This document shows positions 10,934 to 22,526 of a DNA stretch of 64,000 nucleotides, piece by piece. The stretch comes from Thozetella sp. PMI_491 (Eukaryota; Ascomycota; Sordariomycetes; Chaetosphaeriales; Chaetosphaeriaceae): positions 372,001 through 436,000 of the forward strand of contig MU270024.1 of NCBI GenBank assembly GCA_021432635.1, written 5' to 3'. Every line of letters starts with the position of its first letter. Within the stretch, counting starts at the first letter, position 1. Under the pieces are notes generated by a model. The model did no database searches, was not told the origin of the DNA, and saw only the letters and a list, made by a program, of their open reading frames with translations. The position numbers were made by a program, and so were the translations under genes.

Positions 10934-13352
10934 ATGGATGATCCACGGCCGCTCAAGAGAGCGCGTCAAGCCTGCGAGCCATGCAGGTAAGAATGAGCCG
11001 CCTCGTTCAATGCCGAGATCTCGCTGATTCTGTTTCCAGGCGGAAGAAGTCAAAGTGCCCCGGGGAGAGGCCAGACTGCTCCTATTGTGTTCGTCTTGGG
11101 CAACAGTGCTTCTACGCCCCGGGAGACACCGACAGCAACCAAGGCAGGCCAAGTAGACAGATGGTAAGTTTCATCAAGTCCCCACGCGTACGCACGCGCG
11201 ACGCGACTACCCCCATGCTGACTTGCGCCTCCAGGAAGACCGTATGGACAGTCTGGAGGGTAAAATGGACCAGTTGCTACAGCAACTAAGGTTCGTACAT
11301 GTCGGGTCTGGTAAATCTCCGATCAATTGTTCAATTACCCTTCTGCAGCCCGGCAGCCTTCCAGCCTATACCACCGTCGCGCCCGGCGGCTGAGACTGTC
11401 GTTACACACCCACAGCTTTCGCCCACCGCTCGACGACAGAGCCAACGAGGTAGCGCAGTAGCGAATTTGTATGTCTTACAAATAAGGGTACCCCTGGCTA
11501 CTAATTTCTCTTTAGAATCCCCGAGCCTAGTATAGAGGACGAGAAACTGCTCGAAGTCGGACGTTCGTATCTTAACTGGTGCCATCGACAACCGTTCTCA
11601 TTCTTTCAGGAAGATGGATTTCTAGAGTCGCTAAAGAACCGGGACCGTGAAGTCATCCTAGCGTTACAGTCAGTATGCATGCGATTGTCTCCGGAGGTAT
11701 CAGGCGATCACCGAGACGAGCGGATCTTGGCCATCGCCACCGTCTCACGCCGCCTAGTGATGAGTCGCCTTGCCCAAGGCAAAGTGGAGCTTTCGACCCT
11801 ACAGACACTCTGCCTCCTGTCACTAGTTGACTTTTTAGGCAAGTTTAGGAACCAGATTGGCTCTCCCTGTTACCCTGATTGACACTCTATCCACGGATGT
11901 AGCTGGGAGGCCGGCTCAAGCGGACCTAAATCTCTCAATCACAGCGCATCTCATCCACACTCTCGTGGGGGCCAATGAGCGAGGCAGTTCTGTCCTCATC
12001 GATAGCGAAGAGCTGAGAAACTGCATTCAGACAGTCCAGCTTCTCCAAAACCTCCAGAGCCCTCTCCTCTCGACAGCGCAGTCGCTCTTTTCGAGCTCAC
12101 CTTCTTATTCTAGCAAAGGGCGAGCACACATCCCACCGTCCAGTGCACGCGCCGTTTTCCAGTTTCCACCAGAAAATGCCAGCGAAAACGACATGCTTCC
12201 GTTCATAATGCAGCTGAGCGAAGTGTGGAGGCTTGCTCGCGCCTACGCCCTGAGCCAACCCGACGGCGACACTCCTCCGCCCTGGACACCGCAGTCGGAT
12301 TATTCTTCCGTCATGGAGCGCCACTTCGATATTGACAGTCGTGTGCCAATGAAGTTTAGATGGCAAACAAATCGGTTCCATGAGCGGGATCTTGAAGAGC
12401 TACAAAGACGGCGAGAATACTGGTCCCAGTGGCTCTACCTGCAATTCGTATACGCGGCTATCCCATGCCTTCTCAACCACCCATTCCTATTGTCCATGAG
12501 ACTACGGAATTTTAGGCATACGATGCCGCATTCTTTCATCCAGCAATCCTTTGAGCAAATCACGCGACATGCCGGCTGGATATCTTATTTTGTGGACCTG
12601 CTCGAGAAGAAAGGTTTTGTCGTCATGGACCCCGTGTTGGCACACTGTGTGGTGATTGTTGCGACAATACACTTGCAGCACAGCTTTGTCGTGGATGATT
12701 TGCTTCGAGATAAAGCGCGCCTCGGGTTTGACAAGTGCATGAACTTTCTGCGGAAGATGTCTCGATCTTTACCAACTGTACAAACAATGGTAAGTGCCTG
12801 CCGTATCCAAGGGCCTCTTTAGTGGAAGTGATCTAAACACATCGCGTACAGGTGTCAAACTTGGAGCGACTCCAAAAATCCGTGGTGACAACCTTACCCT
12901 CGGATTCACACCTTCCCATAACACCGCAGGTGGAGAATGCGCATACCAGCTCAGCCGATGCCGCCTTGCTGTGGGACCTCTTGGTATACGAACGAGCAGG
13001 TTGCAACCAGTCGACAAGCGATACCTCTTTGTTTGGCGAAAGCCTTCTCCAGAATACCACGGCCACCCCTGCGAGCATTCCTGGCTCAGCGACAGACGCT
13101 TCCTTCGACCTGATTGGCACCGCCGGGATTTACGGGCATAAAACGGCCCCCCAGGCAACGCCGTACTATCCGCCGAATGAGAGCGGCACGCCATTGGGAA
13201 AGGATGACTACGCAAGATACCGCACGCAGACATGGTTTGGTCTTGAAGGGGCGATGAATGGTGTAGAGGGCCAGGATGATTTATTCTTATTTGCCAGCGA
13301 GTACGGAAAGGCGATCGAGAGTTGGTTGGATTTTGAGGCACCGCTGGTATGA
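10934..13352 (+). CDS. Zn2Cys6 (GAL4-type) transcription factor
   Basis: Seven exons: 10934-10986, 11040-11163, 11235-11290, 11349-11468, 11516-11838, 11903-12789 and 12852-13352, giving 687 residues. The zinc cluster has cysteines at 14, 17, 24, 31, 34 and 41 with the usual RRKKSKC basic loop; the first intron splits it. A short coiled-coil heptad segment (DRMDSLEGKMDQLLQQL) follows, as expected for dimerisation. The middle region (about residues 130-450) resembles the fungal-specific transcription factor domain, with the LCLLSLVDFLAG segment restored only when a 64-nt GC-AG intron (11839-11902) is removed. It is nuclear and DNA-binding. It lies next to the Rieske oxygenase and FAD oxidase genes, so it is a good candidate regulator of the block, but that is inferred from position only. 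Confidence 0.85.
11839..11902 (+). other. GC-AG intron in the Zn2Cys6 regulator
   Basis: The upstream exon ends at G in TTTTTAG, directly followed by GCAAGT, the optimal donor for GC-AG introns. The acceptor is GATGTAG. Removal joins DFL to AGRPAQADLNLS in frame and restores the family pattern. No GT donor nearby gives the same frame. Confidence 0.8.
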
Positions 13353-13416
13353 ACATGAACTGATTGCTATTCTCAAACCTAAAGGAGTCCTCTCCTGTCC
13401 GATCCCACTGCCATCT

Positions 13417-14872
13417 TTACCATTCTATGGCTGAGCTACCGTTCCCATTTGCGCAGTCTAGCCCATCACAGAAGCGAATTTCTTCCTCGATCTTGGCGGT
13501 TACCTTTCGCTCCGGCACGGCGGGCCACCATTCCCTTCCGGCCTCTTCTTCCTCCTGGCGATGGGTCATCACGATATCCCGTGTGACCTGCTGAAAATAC
13601 AATGGCCCCTTGTACTATTTGTTAGCTGCAACGATTTGGAACCCACGGCAGCTTGACATACCTTCTCTGCCTCGGGATGCAGTTCTCCGTTCATGAAGAC
13701 CCCACCCTCGAGATTCTTCTGGGCACCATTGCACAGATCCTTGTCTTCATGTAGAACCTGCTTGAAAAAGTTGCTAATATTTGTGAAATCTTCATCGGAA
13801 GCATTTTTATGGCGGTACACCTCGTACTCCATCTTCGTCTGGGTTGCCGAGATGGGGATGCAGCGCATAATGTAGAAGAAGTGCTCGCTGTATCATGCTT
13901 TTAGCTAGGAGCTATGTGTCTCAGAGGCTCTCCAAAAGCTAGACTCACCTGATTGTCATGCAGGCGTTCGGGTAGAGAAAGCTGCTGAAGATTCCCAAGC
14001 CTTTCTTTTCTGCCTTGTCTACGTTGAAGTGCTGGATGTGGCCGCCCTTCGTTTCCACCCAGTACTTGGAGAGATCAGACACTGCGCTAACTGCCGGGTG
14101 CCCCGTGGGACAGTGATAGCACTTGGTCAAGAAGCTTAGTATTTTTGTCCTATACAGCTCCGTGTAGGTCTGTCAACATACCTCGTTGTAGTTGTCAGCG
14201 AGAGTCTTCCAGTTGTAGTCACCGAGCATCTCCCACTGGTGGTCGAAGCGATACTGGCTCATGTCGAACACTTCTAGTCGTGGCTGCCGGTCGACTGTAG
14301 AAAATTCGTCCTCCCACGATATAGTGGGCTTTGACTTAGAGTCAAGGTTCACCCAAACGAAACCCAAGTGGTCGATGTGTACGTGAACAGGGTACAGTCC
14401 ATTAGCTTCTTTGTCAAACGACTCTAGGTCCTGGTATTTCGGAGCCTTGGCAAGCTTTCCGTTGAAACCATACGACCACCCTACGCCGTTAGCTAAAAAT
14501 TGTGGCCAGAGACGTATCCTAGTACCCACCATGATACTTGCAGGCTAGTATGCTCACTTTGCCTGGTCCTTCACCCACAAGAGGATACGCGCGGTGCCGG
14601 CATACGTTGTGGAACGCATTAATATTCCCCTGACGATCTCTGATGAGGAAGAACGAGTAGCCCGCCTCCGTAATTTGGAGATAGTCACCCGCGTTCTCAA
14701 ATCGCAGTTTGTGGGAAACTAGTAGCCACTTCTTGGAGAAGATTGCCCGTCGTTCCAGCTCGTACATCGCTGGTGATCGATACCATGATGCTGGCAAAGC
14801 ACGGACAAGGGTATTCTCCGGCTCGTCAGCCGAGTTAGCCCCGGTCTTTCCAAATCCGAACCAGCTAGTCAT
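13417..14872 (-). CDS. Rieske [2Fe-2S] non-haem iron oxygenase (choline monooxygenase-like)
   Basis: Five exons, 14872-14530, 14480-14182, 14121-13949, 13887-13662 and 13608-13417, encode 410 residues, the usual size for the alpha subunit of Rieske oxygenases. The Rieske cluster is CRHR at 91-94 (C91, H93) and CKYH at 111-114 (C111, H114). The catalytic iron motif is around 204-222 ([20 protein letters not shown]), with H217 and H222 as likely ligands and an acidic residue just before. Such enzymes need an electron-donating reductase; none is seen in the window. The closest named families are plant/fungal choline monooxygenase-like proteins and bacterial carnitine, betaine or stachydrine demethylases, so a quaternary amine substrate is likely but unproven. 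It is divergently transcribed from the FAD oxidase at 15334 with about 460 nt between starts, suggesting coregulation. Confidence 0.88.
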
Positions 14873-15333
14873 ATTGTGTTCCTCTGTTCAGCTCGTGGTA
14901 GAATAGTATTAGGATGGGGCGTGTCCTGATCACTACGTGTCTTGAGCCACAATGCAGGCCAAACACGTCAACATAGCAATTCTCTCGTCCATATCTCAAT
15001 CAGCTCCCTATCTAGTATCTGAATTTGGATTTCCTCGTACCTTCCCATGTCCGGGCGAGCTATGGCGATTGCCGGAGGAGACCGTCCCCATCTGAACGGG
15101 GGCGGGGACGGATTTCCGTATCTTAGAGAGTGGGTCCGGAAACGGTCCGCTTCCGTACCCACTTGCCGAACAGAGCGACTCTCGTGGAAAGCGCGATGAA
15201 GCTATGATTGGATCCAAGACTTCCCTGCTGCGATCCCTGTTCCACTGTTACTCTCGTACCACACCTTCAAACTGAGCTTGGTAGTTAGGACCCGTCACAC
15301 GACCTTCGCACAGCCCTACCGCACTCCCTAACG
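14873..15333. promoter_or_regulatory. bidirectional promoter, Rieske oxygenase / FAD oxidase
   Basis: The 461-nt interval between two divergent starts. It contains several CGG-type triplets (for example CGGGCG near 15051 and CGGAGGA near 15073), the half-sites preferred by Zn2Cys6 factors. These are too frequent by chance to be called operators without motif statistics. Confidence 0.5.
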
Positions 15334-16677
15334 ATGACAACGAGAAATCCAGTCCCGAAAGGGGCACCTATTGTGATTATCGGGGCCGGAGTGTTTGGTC
15401 TGTCTACGGCCCTTGAGCTCAAGAATCGCGGGTATCAGCAGGTAACGGTCCTTGACCGCTATCTTCCCCCGGTCATCGATGGCAGCAGCGTCGATATCTC
15501 CCGAGTTATTCGGACAGATTATGCCGATCCACTATACGCAAAGATGGCCCGCGAAGCTTTCCAAGGCTGGATGGGGGAGTATAAAAACTACTACTACCAT
15601 TCTGGCTTTGTGATGCTAGCCAACAAATCTGGAAACTCTTACATTGAGAAAAGCAAGGAGGTCACCGAGTCTTTGGGCTCATCACTTGAAGAGTACCAAG
15701 ATGCCCGCGCCATTCGCGCTGTGTATCCGTCTATCCAGACAGATCTCGAAGGGTTGAAGGCCTACCACAACCCCAAGGGCGGATGGGCAGACGCAGAAGC
15801 TAGCATTCAGTATCTTGCTATGCAATGCAGTCTTTCGGGCGTCTCTTTCGTGACTGGCAAGCGTGGCACCGTCGTCTCTCTCCAAAACACCGGCAGCCGC
15901 ATAACTGCAGTTAACGTTGCCGAAGGTGCCCCGATCAAAGCCACTCAGTTCATCGTGGCGGCGGGAGCCTGGACAAATAGGCTCATCCCAGTAACCCATG
16001 CAACATCGGCTTCAGGGCAGCCTGTTGGGTTCATTCAGCTCACTGCTGACGAGGCGAAGGAACTGCACGGCATGCCGGTTATCATCAACCTCAGCACCGG
16101 ATTTTTTTGCTTTCCGCCCACTCCTGGCACGAACATACTGAAAATCGCGCGACATGGCTATGGATTTGCAACTCAGGTCCAGGTTGAAGATGATGCTCGT
16201 GTTGTGTCGTCGCCGAAACGCGATGGTGACAACGTTCGAGCCTCCTACCTTCCTCAAGACGCCGAGGAAGGGCTAAGGGCTGGTTTGCGGCAGCTGCTTC
16301 CTGGATATGCGAATCACGCCTGGATGAATCGTCGATTGTGCTGGTATTCTGACACTCAGAAAGGAGACTTTGTCATAGACCATCATCCGACGCTGGAAGG
16401 ACTGTTTCTAGCCACGGGTGGTGCGGGACAGTAAGTAATTTCTATAATATGAAAGTCCTCAGCCGCTAACCACTGGATTTCAAGTGCCTTTAAGTTTCTC
16501 CCGGTCTTAGGTAGATATGTCACAGACTGCTACGAAAACAAGGCAAGTGACGAAGTAAGACAGAAGTGGAAGCTGGAGGTAGCAAATGGCTCGGAGCAAC
16601 TAGTAATGGAAGGCGATGGCAGTCGTGGCGGGCCGCCGTTGCGCACTTTAGAACGGCACGAGCAGGCGAAGTTGTAA
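15334..16677 (+). CDS. FAD amine oxidase, amadoriase / sarcosine-oxidase-like, peroxisomal
   Basis: Two exons, 15334-16430 and 16485-16677, give 429 residues, typical of fungal fructosyl amino acid oxidases and related sarcosine, pipecolate and saccharopine oxidases. The N-terminal dinucleotide-binding motif is VIIGAGVFGLSTALEL. The family signature DGSSVDISRVIRTDYADP follows. C336, in RLCWYSDT, matches the cysteine that binds FAD covalently in this family. The C-terminal flavin-contact motif LFLATGGAGHAFKFLP is rebuilt exactly across the intron. The last residues are AKL, a PTS1-type signal, so peroxisomal location is likely, as for known amadoriases. The reaction would be oxidation of a secondary amine to an imine, then hydrolysis, with H2O2 release. 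Paired with the divergent Rieske gene, an N-methylated amino acid intermediate is an attractive alternative to an Amadori product. Confidence 0.88.
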
Positions 16678-17174
16678 ACATCTTACGACTTGTCGATAGT
16701 CATTTTGTTTCAGCCCTTATAAATTTTGAAATTTTTATATTCAAGTTCCGCAAGAAATTGAGCCTTTAACACGTCCAAGTATGTGCCAGGTCGGTGTTGA
16801 AACGTTCCGCCTAAACTATCTTCTTACTAGGGACGGAAATTGTATCCCAAACCATTCCTTCGACGGATGAACTTATGCGAAGGAACCGGTTACAGACTAT
16901 AGTAAGTGTACTAAATCCATTAGTCAACTAATAGAACCAAATTAGTACGGATGGCGCCATATCGCAGATATGTGGTCCTCCGGTTCATCCGGTCCGGTCC
17001 GGCTCCGTCGACGGGAGACTAGGAGTCCCGGTGTAGGTACCAATCATGTCCAATCCAGACTCAATAGCTAGAAAAGAGTATCAAGATATCTAGAAGTCTC
17101 AATACGGTCTAACCCGAGGACATCTAACTCTCGTATGTTCACAAGTCGCCGGACAGCTACAACGCGCCATCATT
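16678..17174. other. intergenic, promoter of the Baeyer-Villiger gene
   Basis: A 497-nt gap between two same-strand genes. No other gene is seen. It should contain the terminator of the FAD oxidase and the promoter of the monooxygenase. Confidence 0.45.
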
Positions 17175-19243
17175 ATGACTCGTGTTATAGAATCACGCCC
17201 CAAGAAGCTCCGCTGCACCATTATCGGCGCGGGGTAAGTCAGATAGGGTCCTATGAAACAAAGTGATCGCAGATAACTAATTTACAATATTGTAGAGTCT
17301 CTGGACTACTCTTTGGTGAGATGCCTCGCTAGTGGACGGCGTGGTACAGCAGCAGAGTCTTACTCTTAACGTAGCTTACAAGCTCCGGAAACATCTGAGC
17401 GAACACATCAGTGTTGCAATTTACGAGAAAAATCCAGACCTAGGAGGAACCTGGTATGAAAATAAATACCCAGGTATGTCGGGATGTGCAGTCCGGACCA
17501 TATACAATAGAAGATCTAATCTCCAATATGCCATCTCAGGCTGCGCTTGCGATGTGCCAAGCCATGTGTATCAGTTTCCCTTCGCGCCGAACCCAGAATG
17601 GTCAAAGTTGTACGTTATGTCTCCAAGCATTGTAGGAGCGTCGCGGATGTGCGCTAAGCTGGATCTGCAGCTATGCCCCATCCCAGGAAATTCAGGAGTA
17701 CCTCAAGCGGGTGGCCCGTTACTTTGACTTGGAGAGGACCATAACGTACAACTGTAAAGTCGTACACGCCCGCTGGTCCGAGGACTCGCATTCTTGGACT
17801 GTCAAACTTGAGAACGGTACAAAAGCAGAATCCGAAATCCTTGTGAACGCCGGAGGAATTCTCAACGACCCACAGCTACCTTCCATACATGGTTACTCGT
17901 CCTTTGCCGGCCCGCGGTTGCACACCGCCTCCTGGGATTCCAGTGTAGACTTGGACAAAAAGCGAGTCGCCATCATAGGAGCCGGCGCAAGTGCCATACA
18001 GTTGCTCCCAAAGATTCAACCTCTCGCCAGCCATATCGACATATACATCCGCACACCGTCCTGGATCACACCTCCGGTTGCTGCGCCTACCCCAGAAGCC
18101 AGAGACCACGTATACAGCAGTGAAGAGAGGGAATCGTTCCGATGGAATGAGAGGCTGTACTTGAGGAAGCGTAAAGAGATGGAGGACCAGTTTAACGGGT
18201 CTTTCAAAAAGTTCTTCAAGGGATCGTCTGGGCAGCGAGAATTCCGCAACCAGCTGGAAGCAAGGATGAGAACACTAATCCCAGACGAAAACTTGCAAAG
18301 CAAGCTGATTCCCTCCTTTGAAGTGGGATGTCGCCGCATCAATCCCGGGGAGCCGTATCTCGTGGCGCTCCAGGAAGCTAACGTAGAACCGATTTTCGAA
18401 CCTATCGAGCGAATCACACCTGGCGGTGTGGTTGTCGCTGGTGTAGAGCATGCCGCTGACATACTCATCACAGCGACAGGCTTCAACACTAGCTTCAAGC
18501 CTCGATTTCCTATCATTGGCCGGAACAGCATCAATCTGCAAGACAAATGGTCGCAAGATCCTGTCTCTTACATGGGCACCGGTGTAGCTGGCTTCCCCAA
18601 CTACCTTGTCTTTCTCGGCCCTAACACCCCGATATCCAACGGCGGCTTAATAGGTAATACTATCGTAAAGACCCGTCAAAAGACTTCACAACTAATAGAT
18701 ACCAGGGGTCCTTGAGGCGACCAGTGACTATTTCATCAGGCTCCTACGCAAAGTTGTTCGTCAGAACGTCGCTTGTTTCGACGTCCGCGAGGACGCTCAA
18801 ACAGACTTCGACATACATACGAGAGAATTCATGCAGGGAATGGTCTGGACCGGAACCTGCCGCAGCTGGTGTAAGAAGTATTACAGAGCGCACGAGTTCT
18901 GTAGCATGCTAACGGCGGTATAGTCAAGCAAGGCCCGAACGGCAAGGTTACTGCATTGTGGCCGGGTAGCTCCCTTCATTATATGCAGACCCTTGCGGAA
19001 AACCGATGGGAGGACTATCGCTGGGTTTATCGGGGAGAGAGATTCAGCTACTGGGGATCCGGTGTCTCTTGGGTAGAAGATGCATCTATCGACCCGCTCG
19101 GTCTTGAAGAAAGAGAGAGCTTGGAGAAGACGACAACGATCCCAAAGAAAGGCTCTGATCTGAGTTTCTACCTTTGGGAAAGCACACCACTCCCTCGCCG
19201 AGAGACTACCGAGCTGGAGAAAATTGTGGCTGCACCTGTTTAA
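17175..19243 (+). CDS. type I Baeyer-Villiger flavin monooxygenase
   Basis: Seven exons: 17175-17233, 17296-17315, 17375-17473, 17540-17609, 17671-18653, 18706-18870 and 18924-19243, total 571 residues. The FAD Rossmann motif GAGVSG lies at 18-23 and is split by an intron; the second exon is only 20 nt. GGTWYENKYPG and CACDVPSHVYQFPFAP follow as in the family. The Baeyer-Villiger fingerprint FxGxxxHxxxW followed by D is present at about 161-172 (FAGPRLHTASWD). A second Rossmann motif for NADPH (IIGAGASAIQ) is near 183-192. The enzyme inserts one oxygen next to a ketone, making an ester or, from a cyclic ketone, a lactone. A lactonohydrolase gene at 24075 is the natural partner. No signal peptide is seen. 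Close family members also include hydroxyacetophenone- and steroid-type monooxygenases, so the substrate is open. Confidence 0.9.
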
Positions 19244-19359
19244 TCGAGTAACGGAAACTATTGACCCAGATACAAAGAATTTACTAGTCGTGAATCAATT
19301 TCGAGGTTAAGAGTGTAAGACTAAGGGCTGCATTTTGTCAACCACGTCCAGAAACAACC

Positions 19360-20071
19360 CTATAGCTTCGCTAGTACAGAAGAGTGCCAAATTCGAGTCA
19401 AGGGCCCGTCATCGCCATAAACCGGGTCCGCCTCTGGGAACCCTACTCGCCGGATCGTCTCAAAAAATGACGCCGCAGGCTTCTTCCCTATCTCGTTTCT
19501 CCACCGTTGGCAGTTCTTCGTAGCACCTGGTCAGTCGTCTCGGTTCTGTATCGACATTTGGGCTACGTTATCTTACCTCAGGGTAGACGCCAATGTAGCG
19601 GTAATCTTCGGAGCTCTCTAGGGATGAATGCGCGGTTCCTGCGGGGAGAACTATAACATCGCCGGCTTTAACGTCAAGTTCCAGGCCCCCTGTCCCGGAC
19701 GAGATTTGTCCTAGCAAGAGCTTCGAAGACCCTCGAAATATGCCTGAGTTTGAAGTTAGATGACTTGACAAGGAATATTTTAACGTGCATTTACCGTAGC
19801 ATTCATGGCTATTGGGGTGGAAGTGACGAATGCCGATGTGTCCCCATGTTCCCTACGAGAAGACAAGCGAGATTAGAAGTTGAAAGAGCAGGACGGCGTA
19901 GTGCCAGGCACTACGCACTCGTTTCTCCCACTTGTTAGAAGTAAGAAATTCCGTGGTGGATTCTTCCGAATGCGGTTTCGGCAGCACATCTCGGTAGTGC
20001 AAGATTGGCAAGCGATTATTCGGCGCGTCCAGGGCCGGCCGTAAAAAGTAGCACTGCACGGTTGCCACCAT
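19360..20071 (-). CDS. cupin-fold protein (YjlB-like), last exon out of frame by one base
   Basis: Four exons are visible: 20071-19919, 19852-19795, 19743-19577 and 19526-19360. The first three join cleanly and give a cupin: VQCYFL, LPILHYRDVLPKPH, RHFHPNSHECYG (metal-binding His and Glu) and AGDVIVLPAGTAHSS. This matches a family of small cupins known in bacteria as YjlB and common in fungi. The fourth exon clearly codes for the conserved tail (RWRNEIGKKP, then FFETIRRVGFPEADPVYGDD, ending LAKL), but the GT and AG sites that flank it leave the frame one base short. Either a base is missing (mutation or assembly error) or splicing is unusual. Read in the homologous frame, the protein ends AKL, a peroxisomal PTS1-type signal like that of the FAD oxidase. 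The reaction is unknown. It is convergent with the monooxygenase and divergent from the MFS gene. Confidence 0.7.
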
Positions 20072-20376
20072 TTTGCAATATCTGCCTGTATCTTTGACTA
20101 ACAGGGTACTATGGCGTCTATAAATCCAGATAGGCGCCAGAGATAAGGTTCGAGGCCTGTTCCAGGCTGGCTGAGTTGGACCGAGGATGTACTAAGATAG
20201 GAGGTCCGGAAGGCGGGGCAACACGGACCTGGTCCGGGCGCTCCGCCCGGCGAAAGCTGGCCTACTATTCCCTGCTAGATTAAGATGGAGAACTGCGCCA
20301 TAATAGGAAGTTAAAGAGACGTCTTTCTCACCGTAGAGCAATCCAATCACCAACCAAGACTGCATCGACCGAAAAG

Positions 20377-22218
20377 ATGACAGACAGAAAGGACGCATCC
20401 GAGCACGAGTCTGATGGCCATGAGCCGAAGGCCTCGCTTGACCAAGTCACGCGTGAGGCCAGCCATGCCCACGGCACTGTGCTCCCCGGTGCCGTGAACG
20501 CCGACGGCGATATCGCCAATCTCGTGTTTATCGAGAATGCCATCAACACGATCGGGATGGGCTCGTACCAGTGGCGGCTCGCCTTCTCATGCGGCTTCGG
20601 GTTCCTCGTAGATCAGGTATCACAGCCCTTGTCCAAAGATTTCATGATATATACTAACAACCTACTTGATAGATGCTTCTTGTTTCCATCAGCTTGACCG
20701 GGCCCCAATCCTCGTACGAGTTCGGTCCTAAATATGCTACTCTCCTTTCCGCATCCCTATACGCTGGCCTCCTCGTCGGGGCAGCAGTGCTCGGTCTTCT
20801 TGCGGACAATTTTGGACGCAGAATGGTGTGGCAAATGTCCATTTTCTTGGTATCTATAACTGCGATCGTCTCGGCTGGGGCGCCGAACTGGGCTGCGCTG
20901 AACGTCTTCGTCGCCATCACCGGATTCTTCGGTGGCGGAAACTGTAAGTGTCGTGAAACTGCACTTCAATAGTATGCTAAGCCGAATTATAGTGGCCATT
21001 GATCTTACTATTCTCTCCGAATGCCTCCCTGCCAGGTGGTCCTTCGTGCTGACCGGTCTGGCCGGTGTATGGGGACTGGGCAACGCTGTAGCTGGCCTGA
21101 TCGGTAAGGGAAACTTATTAAGCTATGCCTAGGCCGTACGTGAGTTAATCGATACAATAAGCATGGCCTCTTCTTAGCACTTTCGGCTGTCCTGGCGGAT
21201 CTACGCCGGCAACTTGTTCGAAGGCAGACAATATGGGCTGGCGATATCTTTACATCACAATTGGAGGTATCTGTCTTGTCATGGCGATTATCCGATCACT
21301 CGTCCTTCGATCACGAGAATCACCAAAATGGCTTGCGAGCGCCGGCCGCATCGATGAGGCGGTAGACTCCCTCAACGCCATTAGTGCCATCAACGGATCC
21401 GACTACCGCGTGACGGATGCAGACTTTGTTGCAACCGAGACTACCGCAGGGGTTGCAAATCGGAATTCCATCAAAGAAAACTATACTAGGGCATTGGATC
21501 TATTCAAAGGGACTAAGAAGCTCCAGCTGATGATATGCCTGATTGGCTTTTGGGCATTCGTGGGCATCACGTATGTGTTTCTTCGCTCTCCTTCAACTTC
21601 GCCGTTAGGCTGACTCGTATTTCTAGGTATCCATTGTATACAATCTTTCTTCCTTACTACCTGGAATCGCACGGAGCTCAGCTTGGAAACTCTAGCACGT
21701 ATCTTACATACCGGGACTGGACTATATCTTCCGTCGTGGGAATATTCGGCCCTTTCCTGAGCATGTGGATGGTGTCAACCCGCTGGCTACGCTCTCGATG
21801 GTCCCTCACCATCACAGCCTTCATCTGCGCTATATTCTCCGGGGCCTTTACCCTGGTGAAGAATGAGGCGCAGAATCTTGCCTCGTCGTGCATGATCAAC
21901 TTCTGGCTCAATGCCCTCTACGCCATCATTTACTCGTGAGTACTATCGCCGTTTTACTTAGCTAGAGTTCACAAAAACTCATATCTCTTGCGTACTCTTA
22001 GATATACCCCGCAGGCCCTTGACACGAAGAACCGTGGCCTTGGATGCGGCCTACTCATGGCCTGTGGCCGAACTGCATCTCTCTCGGCACCATTCATTGC
22101 AACGTTTGCGGATGTCACTACCTCTGCACCGATTTGGGTCTCTTGTGCTTTGTATGGGGCGATGGGACTTTTAGCCTTCCTCCTACCGTCTGATACCTCA
22201 GACTTCGCTGCCGAATAA
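20377..22218 (+). CDS. MFS transporter, SV2 / metabolite-proton symporter type
   Basis: Six exons, 20377-20616, 20673-20943, 20993-21103, 21162-21570, 21627-21935 and 22002-22218, give 518 residues, normal for a 12-helix major facilitator. The N-terminal cytosolic tail (about 50 residues) is polar. Helices start at about residue 68. The DNFGRR motif between helices 2 and 3 is the MFS signature. RSRESPKWLASAGRIDEA in the central loop matches the PESPRWL-type motif of sugar-porter and SV2-like members. It is likely plasma-membrane located and proton-driven. Position between the cupin, monooxygenase and lactonase genes suggests uptake of the block's substrate or export of a product. The substrate cannot be read from the sequence; organic cation or aromatic acid carriers are both possible. 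Confidence 0.87.
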
Positions 22219-22526
22219 GCCTCAGTTAGCTAGGGTAGGCACTCTTCCCAACAGGTCCGGAGGCAGAACAGCGGGATGCACACCCAGGATTTGATGTTTC
22301 CCAGTATAGTTATAATGTTTCTACTTGAAATATATGAGTGCCCATGTTGATATAGTGATTTCTAGCTCTTCTGCCTATGCAAGTTGGGATGTTGAGTCAT
22401 TGATTCTAGGCGACAAGCGGGAAGCCTGGTTATGCGACTGCGCCGCTTGTTGGGTTGCGTGACACTGCCTCAGAGAAGGTTGGGGGCTGAACGACGGACC
22501 AATATATAGCCGTTGATTTGGCCAGT

